Shown: positions 14,984-23,081 of the stretch, one piece after another | Position numbering within the stretch: position 1 is the stretch's first letter | How the letters are laid out: each line of letters opens with the position of its first letter | Assembly (NCBI GenBank): GCA_002397275.1 | Contig: DHAA01000075.1 | Coordinates: forward strand, 1-33,047 | DNA from: Thermacetogenium sp. UBA4966 | Lineage (GTDB): Bacteria > Bacillota > DSM-12270 > Thermacetogeniales > Thermacetogeniaceae | Direction of reading: 5' to 3' | Length of the DNA stretch: 33,047 nucleotides | The notes under the pieces: model-generated | The model's database searches: none | Seen by the model: the letters and a program-made list of their open reading frames with translations, nothing else | Told to the model about the DNA's origin: nothing | Position numbers and translations under genes: made by a program

Positions 14984-15816
14984 TTGGGCAGGGTTACAGT
15001 AAACTTGCTGCCTTCACCCACACGGCTCTCCGCGGTTACCGTACCTCCGTGCGCGGTGACAATGTCTTTGACAATAGCTAATCCCAACCCCGCTCCCCCT
15101 GTCGACCGGTTACGGGATTTTTCGGAGCGATAGAATCGCTCGAATATAAACGGCAAATCAGCTTCAGCGATGCCTATGCCCTTGTCCTCGACTATGATCT
15201 TTGCACCGCGCGGGGTATCCTGCACCTCCATGCGGATTTTCTTATCTCTTGTGGAATACTTGATCGCATTGGAAATGAGGTTATGCAACACCTGGCCTAT
15301 CCGGTCACGGTCAACCGCTATTTCGCTGCTCCTGCCTTCAATCGTGATATCCGCGTGATAGCTCTTCGCTGTTAGGCGAACAATTTCCAATAAATTTTCC
15401 CGTGTTTTCTGAAGCCGCATGGTTTTTTCTTCAGATTTAGCAAGCCCCTCCAAGTCGGCGACCAATTTGCTTAATCTTCCGATCTCATCATAACAGCTTT
15501 GCAGGCGTTGCGGGGTCGCCTCCCAGACGCCGTCGATCATCATTTCTAAATGTGTGCCGACCGTCGTGAGAGGGGTACGCAGCTCATGGGCGAGGTCAGA
15601 AGTCAGTTGTTTGCGAAGGTCCTCTTGTTGTTCCAGGTTTTTCAGGTATTGGCCGTTCAAGTAACGGGTAAATATTCCGCCTGTCACAAGGGCAAGGAAT
15701 AACGAAACCATACAGGCCAGGTGCATCATGCTGCTATAGAAAAGGATTCCCACCAGCGCAAAAATAAGTATAATCGCAACCAATAAAAGCTTAACATTAT
15801 TTTTATTTTTATCCAT
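14980..15816 (-). CDS. Sensor histidine kinase
   Basis: A 278-residue HPK with two closely spaced N-terminal membrane helices (about 10-30 and 33-50), almost no extracellular loop and no clear HAMP domain. It probably senses signals within the membrane. The H box is SDLAHELRTPLTT with H77. The N box is HNLISNAIKYST, the G1 box EDKGIGIAEADLPF, the F box FERFYRS and the G2 box GAGLGLAIVKDIV. The start at ATG 15816 gives an eight-base overlap with the response regulator, the usual coupling. In-frame GTG or TTG codons just upstream are alternatives. The 3' half is the parent or sister of the broken copy at 6386-6779. It faces the MMPL exporter, whose membrane load it may sense. Confidence 0.93.
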   Translation of the reverse strand: MDKNKNNVKLLLVAIILIFALVGILFYSSMMHLACMVSLFLALVTGGIFTRYLNGQYLKNLEQQEDLRKQLTSDLAHELRTPLTTVGTHLEMMIDGVWEATPQRLQSCYDEIGRLSKLVADLEGLAKSEEKTMRLQKTRENLLEIVRLTAKSYHADITIEGRSSEIAVDRDRIGQVLHNLISNAIKYSTRDKKIRMEVQDTPRGAKIIVEDKGIGIAEADLPFIFERFYRSEKSRNRSTGGAGLGLAIVKDIVTAHGGTVTAESRVGEGSKFTVTLPK

Positions 15817-16513
15817 GAGATTCACCGACAAACTTATACCCTATGCCATGAACTGTCTGAACATAGACCGGCTTATGGGGATCGTCCCCCAATTTCCGGC
15901 GAATATTTTTGATGTGCGTGTCAATCGCCCGATCATAGCTGTCAAAATCGTCTCCGAAGGCGGCCTGTATCAGTTCTTCCCGCGTAAAGATTCTTCCGGG
16001 GTATTTCATCAGCAATGACATTATTTTCCCTTCGCTTGCCGTCAATGCTATCGGTTTGCCCAGCTTCCTCTCGATGGCTTTCATGAAATCTTCCGCCAGG
16101 CCGCTTTCTGTCCGGCGCAGAACAGTTTCAATTCTCGCCGCGAGAATTTTTAAACTGAAGGGCTTGGTGATATAATCGTCAGCCCCCAGGCCCAAACCTG
16201 TCAGTTGCTCCGCTTCCGCGGCTTTGGCAGTCAGCATAATGATCGGAATCCTTGATGTTTTTCGTATGATCCTGCAGACCTCCTCCCCTGAAATATCAGG
16301 GAGCATTAAATCCAAGACAATAAGCGTAATGTGCTCACGCTTAACAAATGAAAGCGCCTCACGCCCTCCCGCAGCGGCGAAGACAGCGTATCCGCGGCTT
16401 TGGAGATAAGATGCGACTGCTTCCAGTATTTTCGGCTCGTCATCCACGACGAGGATGGCCTTGTTAGGTGGCGATATCGTAATCCCCCTCCTCGATTGCG
16501 CGCTTTTGTGCAT
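15809..16513 (-). CDS. OmpR/PhoB-type response regulator
   Basis: Receiver domain with the acidic pair in VVDDEP (24-25), phospho-acceptor D68 in IVLDLMLPD, threonine in MLTAK and K117 in ITKPF. A C-terminal winged helix follows, ending GIGYKFVGE. It is the partner of the kinase encoded downstream with overlap. The only ATG (16513) has no ribosome site. A strong AGGAGGGGG lies inside the frame at 16492-16484, six bases ahead of an ATA codon (16477-16475) that begins ISPPNKAILVVDDE. This is where such proteins normally begin, so translation may start at a nonstandard codon. Direct repeats TTAATACTC at 16553-16561 and 16578-16586 upstream may be regulator sites. Confidence 0.9.
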   Translation of the reverse strand: MHKSAQSRRGITISPPNKAILVVDDEPKILEAVASYLQSRGYAVFAAAGGREALSFVKREHITLIVLDLMLPDISGEEVCRIIRKTSRIPIIMLTAKAAEAEQLTGLGLGADDYITKPFSLKILAARIETVLRRTESGLAEDFMKAIERKLGKPIALTASEGKIMSLLMKYPGRIFTREELIQAAFGDDFDSYDRAIDTHIKNIRRKLGDDPHKPVYVQTVHGIGYKFVGESHG

Positions 16514-16649
16514 TAAATACTATCGCTATCATTGTTTATGATCTTCCTAATTTTAATACTCGCTTGCCTTAAACGTATTAATACTCTGACTTCCAATTGG
16601 CGAAAATCGATTTTGCTTCTTGGAGCACGAACTGCCCGTTTCCGCGTCA

Positions 16650-17978
16650 CTATTTAGGCTCCACCACGGTGATCGAGCCTCGAATCATCCCCATCCAGCA
16701 GCTGTAACGGAATTTACCAGGCTTGTCAGGGGTGAATTCGATTGAGTTTTCCCCTGTCTGGAAGCGGTACTCGATATCATATTCAGGTATAATAATCCTG
16801 TTATTGCACCCATTGACGCTTCCTTGCGGCGCCTCCACCACCCACTTGACCGGGGTCCCCGCCTGGACGGTTATCGCCGGATAACTTCCCGGCGACAGCG
16901 TGGATTTTATAAGCTGGACTCCGTCTTTCACAACTATCTTGGAAGAGGCGGCGTTTCCGCCGGTTGCGTCCGCCACCTCCGGCAGCGTTATGCCGGACAG
17001 GCGCCACCCCTGCGTAAACATGATCATGCCGAGAACCACGACTAATACCGCCCCCGCGGTCATCACCTGGCGCCTGAATTTTTTGCTCATCAAGGAGGAT
17101 AGCGCTCCCAGGCCAAACATGAGCGGCGCGGTGCCTAAGCTGAACAGCATCATCGACAAGGCGCCTTTTATGGGACTGCCCGTCGAAAGAGCATATAACT
17201 GCATCGCCTGCAGCGGCCCGCAAGGCATCAGCCCGTTCAGTAATCCGATATACAAAGGGCCGCTGCTTTTTCCTTTCTCGCGGTTGATTTTCCTTGCGAA
17301 AATTTTTGGCAGATGGGGGTTAAACTTTTTGAGCCAGGGGAAAATACCGAACATATTTATCCCCATGATCACTATAAATACGCCGGCCACAAGCTGTACG
17401 GCGCCCTTAAACACGCCGGAAAAACTAATAACCGAACCCAGGGCGCCGACAATACCGCCGACCACGGTATAGGAGATCACCCTGCCGAAATTATACAGGA
17501 AGCTTGGGCGAAGAGCGCTTCCTGATCCTGCCTTCGGTATGCATTGCGAGAGGTTTATACCGCCGCACATGGCCACACAATGAACGCTGGTCAAAAGACC
17601 GATCAGGAAAAGCATCCCATATCCCATACCGTCTTGCGCCAGCGGGAAGGAATTGAAGAATTCGGCGGCCCCAAATTGCCGCAAGAGCATAAAAAGAGAC
17701 AGAACCAAAATAAGAAGACCCACCGCGCGCAAATTGTTATCAGTACGGTTGGCGGAACGGCTGAGAACCTCATAACCAAGTTCTTCTGTAACCGCCCTAA
17801 TACTTTTTTCCGTAATGAGGCGGGGGTCATAGATCAGGTGCGCCGTCCCCTCAGCATAACTGACTTTCGCACTCTTCACACCTTTTTCGGAGCGCAGTCT
17901 GCGTTTAATTCGGTCTTGACAGCCAGGGCAGGTCATGCCGCCAATACCCAGATTTATTGTTTTTAATGAATAGTCCAT
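16650..17978 (-). CDS. HMA - SafE/DsbD-like membrane - cupredoxin fusion (copper handling)
   Basis: A 442-residue three-part protein. Residues 7-70 form a heavy-metal-associated domain with GMTCPGC (Cu-binding C17 and C20). Residues about 84-330 hold six or more membrane helices of the 'sulfite exporter TauE/SafE' / cytochrome-biogenesis type, including LLTSVHCVAMCGGI and LNGLMPCGPLQAM with Cys-Pro motifs. The last 90 residues are an extracytoplasmic cupredoxin-like domain with GCNNRIIIP and YSCWMGMIRG as candidate copper ligands. The parts suggest copper moved from a cytosolic domain across the membrane, or copper delivery to cuproenzymes. It lies upstream of the two-component genes on the same strand, 136 bases away, which hints at copper control. 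No regulator of the CsoR or CopY type is adjacent. Confidence 0.85.
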   Translation of the reverse strand: MDYSLKTINLGIGGMTCPGCQDRIKRRLRSEKGVKSAKVSYAEGTAHLIYDPRLITEKSIRAVTEELGYEVLSRSANRTDNNLRAVGLLILVLSLFMLLRQFGAAEFFNSFPLAQDGMGYGMLFLIGLLTSVHCVAMCGGINLSQCIPKAGSGSALRPSFLYNFGRVISYTVVGGIVGALGSVISFSGVFKGAVQLVAGVFIVIMGINMFGIFPWLKKFNPHLPKIFARKINREKGKSSGPLYIGLLNGLMPCGPLQAMQLYALSTGSPIKGALSMMLFSLGTAPLMFGLGALSSLMSKKFRRQVMTAGAVLVVVLGMIMFTQGWRLSGITLPEVADATGGNAASSKIVVKDGVQLIKSTLSPGSYPAITVQAGTPVKWVVEAPQGSVNGCNNRIIIPEYDIEYRFQTGENSIEFTPDKPGKFRYSCWMGMIRGSITVVEPK

Positions 17979-18097
17979 ATGCTATCCCCGGCATCCTTTA
18001 GCGACAGCTGAAACATCGCTCCTTTTTTAGCTGACTTGAGCCTACCAGGCAGTTTTGTGGAATTTATGTGGATTAAATAATTTCTTGGGAGCGGCCT

Positions 18098-19033
18098 TTA
18101 GAGCCCCAGCCGGTAGCCGAGGTTGATCACAAAATTTACAGCGACGTTCGTCCGCTAGACGCGCATGCGGCGAATGAACGAGCCCAGCGAGTAAAATCGC
18201 CGCCGGAAGCGTTCATAACCGGCGAAAAGTTCATCTGCGCTCATCTTCCTGGGTTTATAGGCGACCGCGGCCTTGGCCAGGGCAAGCAGTTCCTCATCCG
18301 CGCAATCGCGGAGAGTCGCCTGCGCCGCCCATTTGCGTTTCAGCGGGGCGATGGCGCGGAACAGATTTTTAGCGTAATCCTTGTCCGCGAACAAATTGTC
18401 GTCCCAAAAGACGAAAAACATTGACCTCAACGCCCGTATTTCCGCAGCGACATCCCCAGGCGGACGCTTTATAAAGCAATTGTGGTAAATCTGCTTGAGA
18501 TTGCAGTAGCGGCAATTATACGGACAACCACGCGTGGCGAATACAGCTCCTTTCATCATCTGATTGCGCCTCAGTAAATCCCAGCGCGGAAAGGGAAGCT
18601 TCTCCAGGCTCGGCGGGCTGTCCGATCTGTATTCGGCGCGGGGATTGCCGTCACGGAAGTCATTAAGAAATTGGGGCCACGTCGCTTCAGCCTCGCCTAT
18701 CAGCAAATAATCGCAATGCTCCCGCGCCTCATCAGGCAGAAGCGTGGCGTGGGGGCCTCCCATAACGACCCTCACCCCCCGCTTGTGAAACTCAGCGCTT
18801 ATCTCATAGCAATGCGGCGCATTCGGAGTGTTGACCGTGATAGCCACCAAGTCGAACGGCTTCCTGAACGGTATCCGCCGGCAATACTCGTCGACGAGCG
18901 TTATCTCAAAGAAGCGTTCATCGACGAACGCCGCGAGATAGGGGATTGTAATCTGCGAGAAGTTATTAAACTGCCTGCGGCGAAAACGCTTAATTTCGCG
19001 GTTCTCCGTCTGTATCATTAAAAGCCTGATCAT
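18098..19033 (-). pseudogene. B12-binding radical SAM protein, internally deleted and amber-stopped
   Basis: The N-terminal part is normal: a cobalamin-binding-like Rossmann domain (VRVVMGGPHATLLPDEA, YLLIGEAEATW), then the radical SAM cluster motif RGCPYNCRYCNL. After ELLALAKAA, near 18265, the sequence jumps directly to YKPRKMSADELFAGYERFRRRFYSLGSFIRR, which in relatives lies at the far C terminus, so roughly 130 residues of the TIM barrel appear deleted in frame. A TAG at 18155-18157 then cuts off an in-frame tail (TNVAVNFVINLGYRLGL) that runs to TAA 18098-18100. The ATG at 19033 overlaps the preceding regulator stop by four bases. An active enzyme is very unlikely. Confidence 0.75.
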
Positions 19034-19230
19034 TTCTTGTATTCCAGGAGGTCGCCGGGCTGGCAATCCAGCGCCGCACAGAGCTTTTCGAGAGTGGAGA
19101 GCTTGATCGCCTTTACTTTGCCATTTTTAATAAGCGACACGTTGGCCATGGTTAAACCGACTTTGGCGGTTAGTTCGGTGACGCTCATTTTACGTTTGGC
19201 CAGCATAACGTCGACATTGATGATAATCAT
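19030..19230 (-). CDS. Small Cro/C1-type regulator (YozG-like)
   Basis: A 66-residue stand-alone HTH protein: MLAKRKMSVTELTAKVGLTMANVSLIKNGKVKAIKLSTLEKLCAALDCQPGDLLEY, the compact fold of COG3655 regulators. It overlaps the DUF2975 gene by ATGA upstream and the radical SAM remnant by ATGA downstream, so all three are translationally coupled. Regulators of this type are regularly paired with DUF2975 membrane proteins. It probably controls its own operon through the AT-rich palindromes at 19774-19809. Confidence 0.92.
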   Translation of the reverse strand: MIIINVDVMLAKRKMSVTELTAKVGLTMANVSLIKNGKVKAIKLSTLEKLCAALDCQPGDLLEYKK

Positions 19231-19706
19231 ATCGTCCCGTCACTCTCCTCCTGCAGAAGCGCGGCTTTGGTAATGTAGCGCGCCAGCACCGCCGCGGCGA
19301 GGGCCAGCGCTATCCCCAGCACCTCTACAAGCAGGGAGGACAGCAATACTCCAGGGTGACTCATTCCGAGGAGTAAAAATACGACGTTTCCTGCGAAGAA
19401 AAAGCCAACATCGCAGAATAACAGGATTGCGCTGTTTTTTATCCATTTTGCCGTCTGCAGAGTAAACACTTCCTCGTTTTTAATCGCCGCGGACACTTTC
19501 CAGACAAAAACGAGTACAACGAAGCAGGGCAGGGCCGCCGCCCACAGGAACGCCAGCCAAGGAAGATACCAGGCTTTGAATTCAGGATACGCCGCTGTGA
19601 TATCAGAGCCTAGAACAGGTATTATAAACCCCAGGAGCAGCAGAAAGCATACGGCGACGGCAACCGCGGCGACACGCACCCATCCGCACAGTGTTTTGGA
19701 AGACAT
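19227..19706 (-). CDS. DUF2975 four-helix membrane protein
   Basis: A 159-residue membrane protein with four hydrophobic helices (about 12-35, 50-75, 95-115, 120-145) and a short polar VSAAIKNEEVFTLQTAKWIK segment between helices two and three that is typical of DUF2975. Function is unknown; family members are encoded with a small Cro-type regulator, as here, and may act as a membrane anchor or sensor for it. ATG 19706 is chosen because AGAGGAGAG (19716-19724) is nine bases away. The ATG seven codons upstream lies at the edge of that ribosome site. Confidence 0.85.
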   Translation of the reverse strand: MSSKTLCGWVRVAAVAVAVCFLLLLGFIIPVLGSDITAAYPEFKAWYLPWLAFLWAAALPCFVVLVFVWKVSAAIKNEEVFTLQTAKWIKNSAILLFCDVGFFFAGNVVFLLLGMSHPGVLLSSLLVEVLGIALALAAAVLARYITKAALLQEESDGTI

Positions 19707-19747
19707 TGAGATGCACTCTCCTCTCATCTATTACCTCTAGTACCTCT

Positions 19748-19776
19748 AGCATAAAACGGGACAATCAATTTGTCAA
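19748..19776 (-). promoter_or_regulatory. Promoter of the DUF2975 operon
   Basis: On the minus strand TTGACA (19776-19771) and TATGCT (19753-19748) are 17 bases apart, with a full-consensus -35. The -35 is overlapped by the first AT-rich palindrome. Confidence 0.65.
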
Positions 19777-19809
19777 TAAATATTTATCGTATTACAATAA
19801 ATATTTATT
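19774..19809. repeat. Two AATAAATATTTAT palindromes, 21-base period
   Basis: CAATAAATATTTAT occurs at 19774-19787 and 19795-19808. The second copy lies in a perfect 14-base palindrome, AATAAATATTTATT (19796-19809). The 21-base period equals two helical turns, which places two dimers on the same face of the DNA, next to the operon's -35. This is a likely operator for the small Cro regulator. CGTATTACAATA is also repeated at 19788-19799 and 19867-19878. Confidence 0.6.
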
Positions 19810-19851
19810 CTAAATTGCCGAAGGGAGCGGCGCGGTGGAACCCCGCTGATG

Positions 19852-19860
19852 TGATATAAT
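19852..19860 (+). promoter_or_regulatory. Extended -10 element for the serine hydrolase gene
   Basis: TGATATAAT at 19852-19860 combines a perfect TATAAT with the upstream TG of extended -10 promoters. The -35 region (GCGGTG) is poor. The leader would be about 105 bases. Confidence 0.45.
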
Positions 19861-19971
19861 TTAAAGCGTATTACAATATTTTCTCCATTTTCCACGCTAC
19901 ACGCCATAAGAGAAACCGGCCGGATGCCGCAGGCGCTGCTTTTCGCTCATGCGAGAAAGGATTGAATTAGG

Positions 19972-21915
19972 ATGAACGGAACAAGGAGGCTGATTTCCTT
20001 CATATTTGTCCTGCTGCTTTCTGTTTTCTTGTTTGCCGGTACGGCGCCTGCGCCTTCCTCCGCCGAACCCGGAACGCATGATACCGCGGGAAACGATAAT
20101 CCGGAAACTCTGTCCGATTTTTACGATACCTTTTTTTCAGATAGAATGGCGAAGCATCATGTCCCCGGGGCCGCTGTGGCGATCGTACAGGACGGGCGGA
20201 TCGTATTCACCGGGGGATACGGGTACGCGGATATTGAACAGATGACCCCCGTCGATGCGGAGCGAACGCCTTTTCGCGTCGCCTCGGTTTCCAAGGCGCT
20301 GACCATAGCGGCTGTTTTGCAGCTGTACGAAAGCGGACAAATAAATTTGGATGATGAAGTAAACCGCTATATCGGATGGCGTCTGGAAAATCACTTTAGC
20401 GAACCGGTACGTGTACGGCACCTGTTGACGCATAGCGACGGCTTCGGCACCCGGGACATCAATACGTTTTCCCTAACTCCTGAAGACCTGCGGCCATTGG
20501 GCGAGCTTTTGCGAGAGGAGCTTACCCCGCCCGTGAAGAAGCCGGGGACCGCGGTGGTGTACGGCAGCTTTGGAACGGCCTTAGCCGGACATCTGGTAGA
20601 GCGGGTAACGGATCGGCCCTTTGAAGAATATATGGCCGCAAACTTTTTCCAGCCGCTGGGCATGAAGCGCAGCAGCTTTGCCCAGGTTTTGCCGGCGGAT
20701 ATGGCTGAGGACGCCGCGGTCATCTATTCCTACGAGGAAAAGGAAAACCGCTATATTCCCTATCCCTATCTCTACCTGCAGACCCCCCCTACCGGCGGTC
20801 TGACAACGACTGCCGCGGACATGGGGAGCTTCCTGCTGGCGCTTCTGAACGGCGGCGCGCCGATTTTGAAGGAGGAAACCGTCGCTTCTATGCTTACCCC
20901 TCAGTTTTCCATGCATCCGGAGCTGGGAGGCGTGACCTACGGGTTTATGGAACAGAAGATAGGCGGGGAAACTGTTTTAATCCGCGACGGCAGCGGTCTC
21001 GGGATATGTTCGCAGCTCTGCCTGCTTCCCGAGCAGGGGGCGGGATACTTCTATGTGCAGAATGCCGGCGGGGATGCGCTGCTCAATGAATTCAACGAGG
21101 CCTTTTTGGCGCAATTCATCCCGCAGCCGGCATCGCGCGCGGCAGACAGCATACCCGTCGACCGCAGTCGTTATGAGGGGGTTTACCGGGCTGCGGCGGC
21201 AAACGAGTACACGATCGTAAAGTTTCTGGAATACCTATTTACCGGGAATCTGCAGGTAAGCGCAGCGGAGGACGGCCGCATGACCATCACTCCGCTGGGG
21301 CTGGGAGACTATCTGGGAGGTTTTGAGGGCGCCGGCGACTGGCTTGCCCTCGACCCTCTGCTGTTCAGGGAAGCGGAGCGAGAGCGCTACGTCGCCTTTA
21401 TTGAGGATGAAAGCGGAGAAATTAACGCCCTGGCCTCCGGTTCAGGCTATCACAGCGTCTATGACAAACTGTCCTGGGCTGAGACGCCGCAGGTTCAGCT
21501 GGCGCTGCTGATTTTGTTCATGCTCGCTTTTTTATCGGCATTGCCCGCGGCGCCTTTATGGCTGCGGCGGCAAGCGGCGGGGATACAGGCCGAGCGTATT
21601 GCCGGCAGATTAGTTTTTGGCGTTTCGCTGTTGAATATAACCGGGTTTTTCGGGGTCGTTTATATTTTGCTGATCAGGCGAGTGGCGGGCTTTCCGGCGT
21701 TCGGCGCCGGTATCCCGGAGGCGGCGATGGTTCCGCTGGCCTTGCTGCTTATCGCTGCGGCTTTAGGCCTATTGCTGCTTCCCTGTACCCTGTTGATCTG
21801 GAAAAACCGCGACCGTTCACTGCCCCTGCGCCTTTATTACACCCTGATGACAGCGGCCTCGCTGGGATTTACTCTCTGGTTGAATTACTGGAACCTATTG
21901 GGTTTCCGGTTTTAA
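19972..21915 (+). CDS. Secreted serine hydrolase (class C beta-lactamase fold) with membrane tail
   Basis: A 647-residue protein. Residues 1-31 are a signal peptide (RRLISFIFVLLLSVFLFAGTAPAPSSA). The beta-lactamase-related domain spans about 48-385, with the nucleophile motif S105-V-S-K108, HLLTHSDG and a YGSFGTALAG segment where the usual Y-x-N reads Y-G-S. A spacer domain (about 390-490) follows, then four membrane helices at about 503-525, 545-568, 580-605 and 615-640. This matches Firmicute penicillin-binding-protein-related esterases or D-amino-acid peptidases anchored in the membrane, likely acting on cell-wall or antibiotic peptides. The ribosome site AAAGG is spaced rather widely. It ends next to a copied fragment of the downstream ATPase gene. 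Confidence 0.88.
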   Translation: MNGTRRLISFIFVLLLSVFLFAGTAPAPSSAEPGTHDTAGNDNPETLSDFYDTFFSDRMAKHHVPGAAVAIVQDGRIVFTGGYGYADIEQMTPVDAERTPFRVASVSKALTIAAVLQLYESGQINLDDEVNRYIGWRLENHFSEPVRVRHLLTHSDGFGTRDINTFSLTPEDLRPLGELLREELTPPVKKPGTAVVYGSFGTALAGHLVERVTDRPFEEYMAANFFQPLGMKRSSFAQVLPADMAEDAAVIYSYEEKENRYIPYPYLYLQTPPTGGLTTTAADMGSFLLALLNGGAPILKEETVASMLTPQFSMHPELGGVTYGFMEQKIGGETVLIRDGSGLGICSQLCLLPEQGAGYFYVQNAGGDALLNEFNEAFLAQFIPQPASRAADSIPVDRSRYEGVYRAAAANEYTIVKFLEYLFTGNLQVSAAEDGRMTITPLGLGDYLGGFEGAGDWLALDPLLFREAERERYVAFIEDESGEINALASGSGYHSVYDKLSWAETPQVQLALLILFMLAFLSALPAAPLWLRRQAAGIQAERIAGRLVFGVSLLNITGFFGVVYILLIRRVAGFPAFGAGIPEAAMVPLALLLIAAALGLLLLPCTLLIWKNRDRSLPLRLYYTLMTAASLGFTLWLNYWNLLGFRF

Positions 21916-21916
21916 A

Positions 21917-21987
21917 TATCACTTCAATCGCATATAAGGGCAGGTTAAGCAGCCGCTCCTGGCGCTGATAATCAGCCATAGACGTGC
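21917..21987 (-). repeat. 71-base copy of the DUF4143 ATPase 3' region
   Basis: Positions 21917-21987 match 23451-23521 at 70 of 71 bases, same orientation. They encode on the minus strand MADYQRQERLLNLPLYAIEVI, the near-C-terminal part of the ATPase. The copy begins two bases after the serine hydrolase stop. Together the two copies bracket the RhuM block. Confidence 0.9.
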
Positions 21988-22013
21988 AGGAAGCAGCGGA
22001 ATAATATCAGTTG

Positions 22014-22050
22014 GTCGCTCCAAGGGAACTGCGGAGCGGCGTTTTTCTTT
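22014..22050 (+). terminator. Intrinsic terminator after the serine hydrolase
   Basis: GTCGCTCC (22014-22021) pairs with GGAGCGGC (22033-22040) with one wobble, followed directly by GTTTTTCTTT. The orientation suits rightward transcription from the serine hydrolase gene. It lies about 100 bases past the stop, beyond the 71-base repeat. Confidence 0.6.
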
Positions 22051-22063
22051 GTTCCTCGTGCCA

Positions 22064-23080
22064 TTACTCCGCCTCCTTATCCCCGTTTTTTGCTTTATCC
22101 AGCTTGGCGATTTCTTTGACGACACGGTCAAAGTCGCTTTCAAGTTGTTTCATCTCACGCTCACGGTATATTTCAAACTCTTTCTCTGCTTTTTCGATTG
22201 CCTGTTTGCGCGAGATTCTGCCTGCGCCTTTCAGAACTTCGCGGCGCAGAGCGATAATCTGATTGTCAAGAGCGGAAATCCAATCCGCCATAGACATTGG
22301 CTGTTGCTCCAAAGCCGTGAATTCCGCAAAGTCCAGGAACTGCGAAACAAGCAGATTAAGGCGCGTCAGTTCAATTTCCGACAGATAGTTTTTTGCTATC
22401 TTTACATCGTCTTTGGTAATGTACTCGCCCTTGAAGTTGGTCATACCCACTAGAGGCTTATCGCTGCCCACACGGTCGTAAATAAGCTCTGCCGCCGTAT
22501 GGGAATGTACAGCAAAGTGAAGTTTATTCTGCACCGTTGCAAAAAACTTCTTTGTCATATCCGAACGCGGGTCATAATCAATGGCAGTGGCGTAAATATC
22601 CGTGACTTGCTGATAGAAGTTGCGCTCGGAGGAGCGAATGTCGCGGATACGCTGCAGCAGTTCACGGAAATAGCGGCTGCCGCCTTGTTTCAGCCTTTCA
22701 TCGTCCATAGCAAAGCCTTTTTGAATGTACTCGTGCAGACGTTGTGTGGCCCAACGGCGAAAGCGTGTGGCAATCTGTGACTGCACACGGTAGCCTATGG
22801 CGATAATCATATCCAAATTATAATGGTCTACATTACGCTCGACCTGCCGTTTGCCCTCGGTTTGAACTCGCAAGAATTTCTTGCAAGTTGAAATCTCTGC
22901 GAGTTCGCCGTCCTTATAGATGTTGGCAACGTGCTGGTTGATGTTCTGGCGCGACGTATCGTAGATTTCGGCAATTTGAAGCTCTGTCAGCCACAAATCC
23001 TCGTCCGAAAAGCGCACGGACACCTTGGTTATGCCGTTCTCGTCCTGATATAGAATAATATTGTTCTCGGATTTACTCAT
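22064..23080 (-). CDS. RhuM-family protein
   Basis: A 338-residue protein of the 'virulence RhuM' family. It begins MSKSENNIILYQDENGITKVSVRF, continues with DLWLTELQIAEIYDTSRQNINQHVANIYKDGEL (a DNA-binding-like ROK/KilA-type segment) and the hallmark NVDHYNLDMIIAIGYRVQSQIATRFRRWATQRLHEYIQKGF, and has a C-terminal coiled coil (QAIEKAEKEFEIYREREMKQLESDFDRVVKEI). RhuM genes are commonly found inside type I restriction operons and genomic islands; their biochemical role is not settled. GGAGG (23090-23094) is nine bases from ATG 23080, which lies one base after the stop of a remnant gene. Confidence 0.9.
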   Translation of the reverse strand: MSKSENNIILYQDENGITKVSVRFSDEDLWLTELQIAEIYDTSRQNINQHVANIYKDGELAEISTCKKFLRVQTEGKRQVERNVDHYNLDMIIAIGYRVQSQIATRFRRWATQRLHEYIQKGFAMDDERLKQGGSRYFRELLQRIRDIRSSERNFYQQVTDIYATAIDYDPRSDMTKKFFATVQNKLHFAVHSHTAAELIYDRVGSDKPLVGMTNFKGEYITKDDVKIAKNYLSEIELTRLNLLVSQFLDFAEFTALEQQPMSMADWISALDNQIIALRREVLKGAGRISRKQAIEKAEKEFEIYREREMKQLESDFDRVVKEIAKLDKAKNGDKEAE

Positions 23081-23081
23081 C

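Noticed and set aside
2129..18157. Amber recoding (pyrrolysine or suppressor) as an explanation for the TAG-interrupted VOC and radical SAM genes
   Set aside because: TAG is the natural stop of several intact genes here (ends at 5753, 10589 and 16650), and the radical SAM gene also has an internal deletion, so simple gene decay is more likely.
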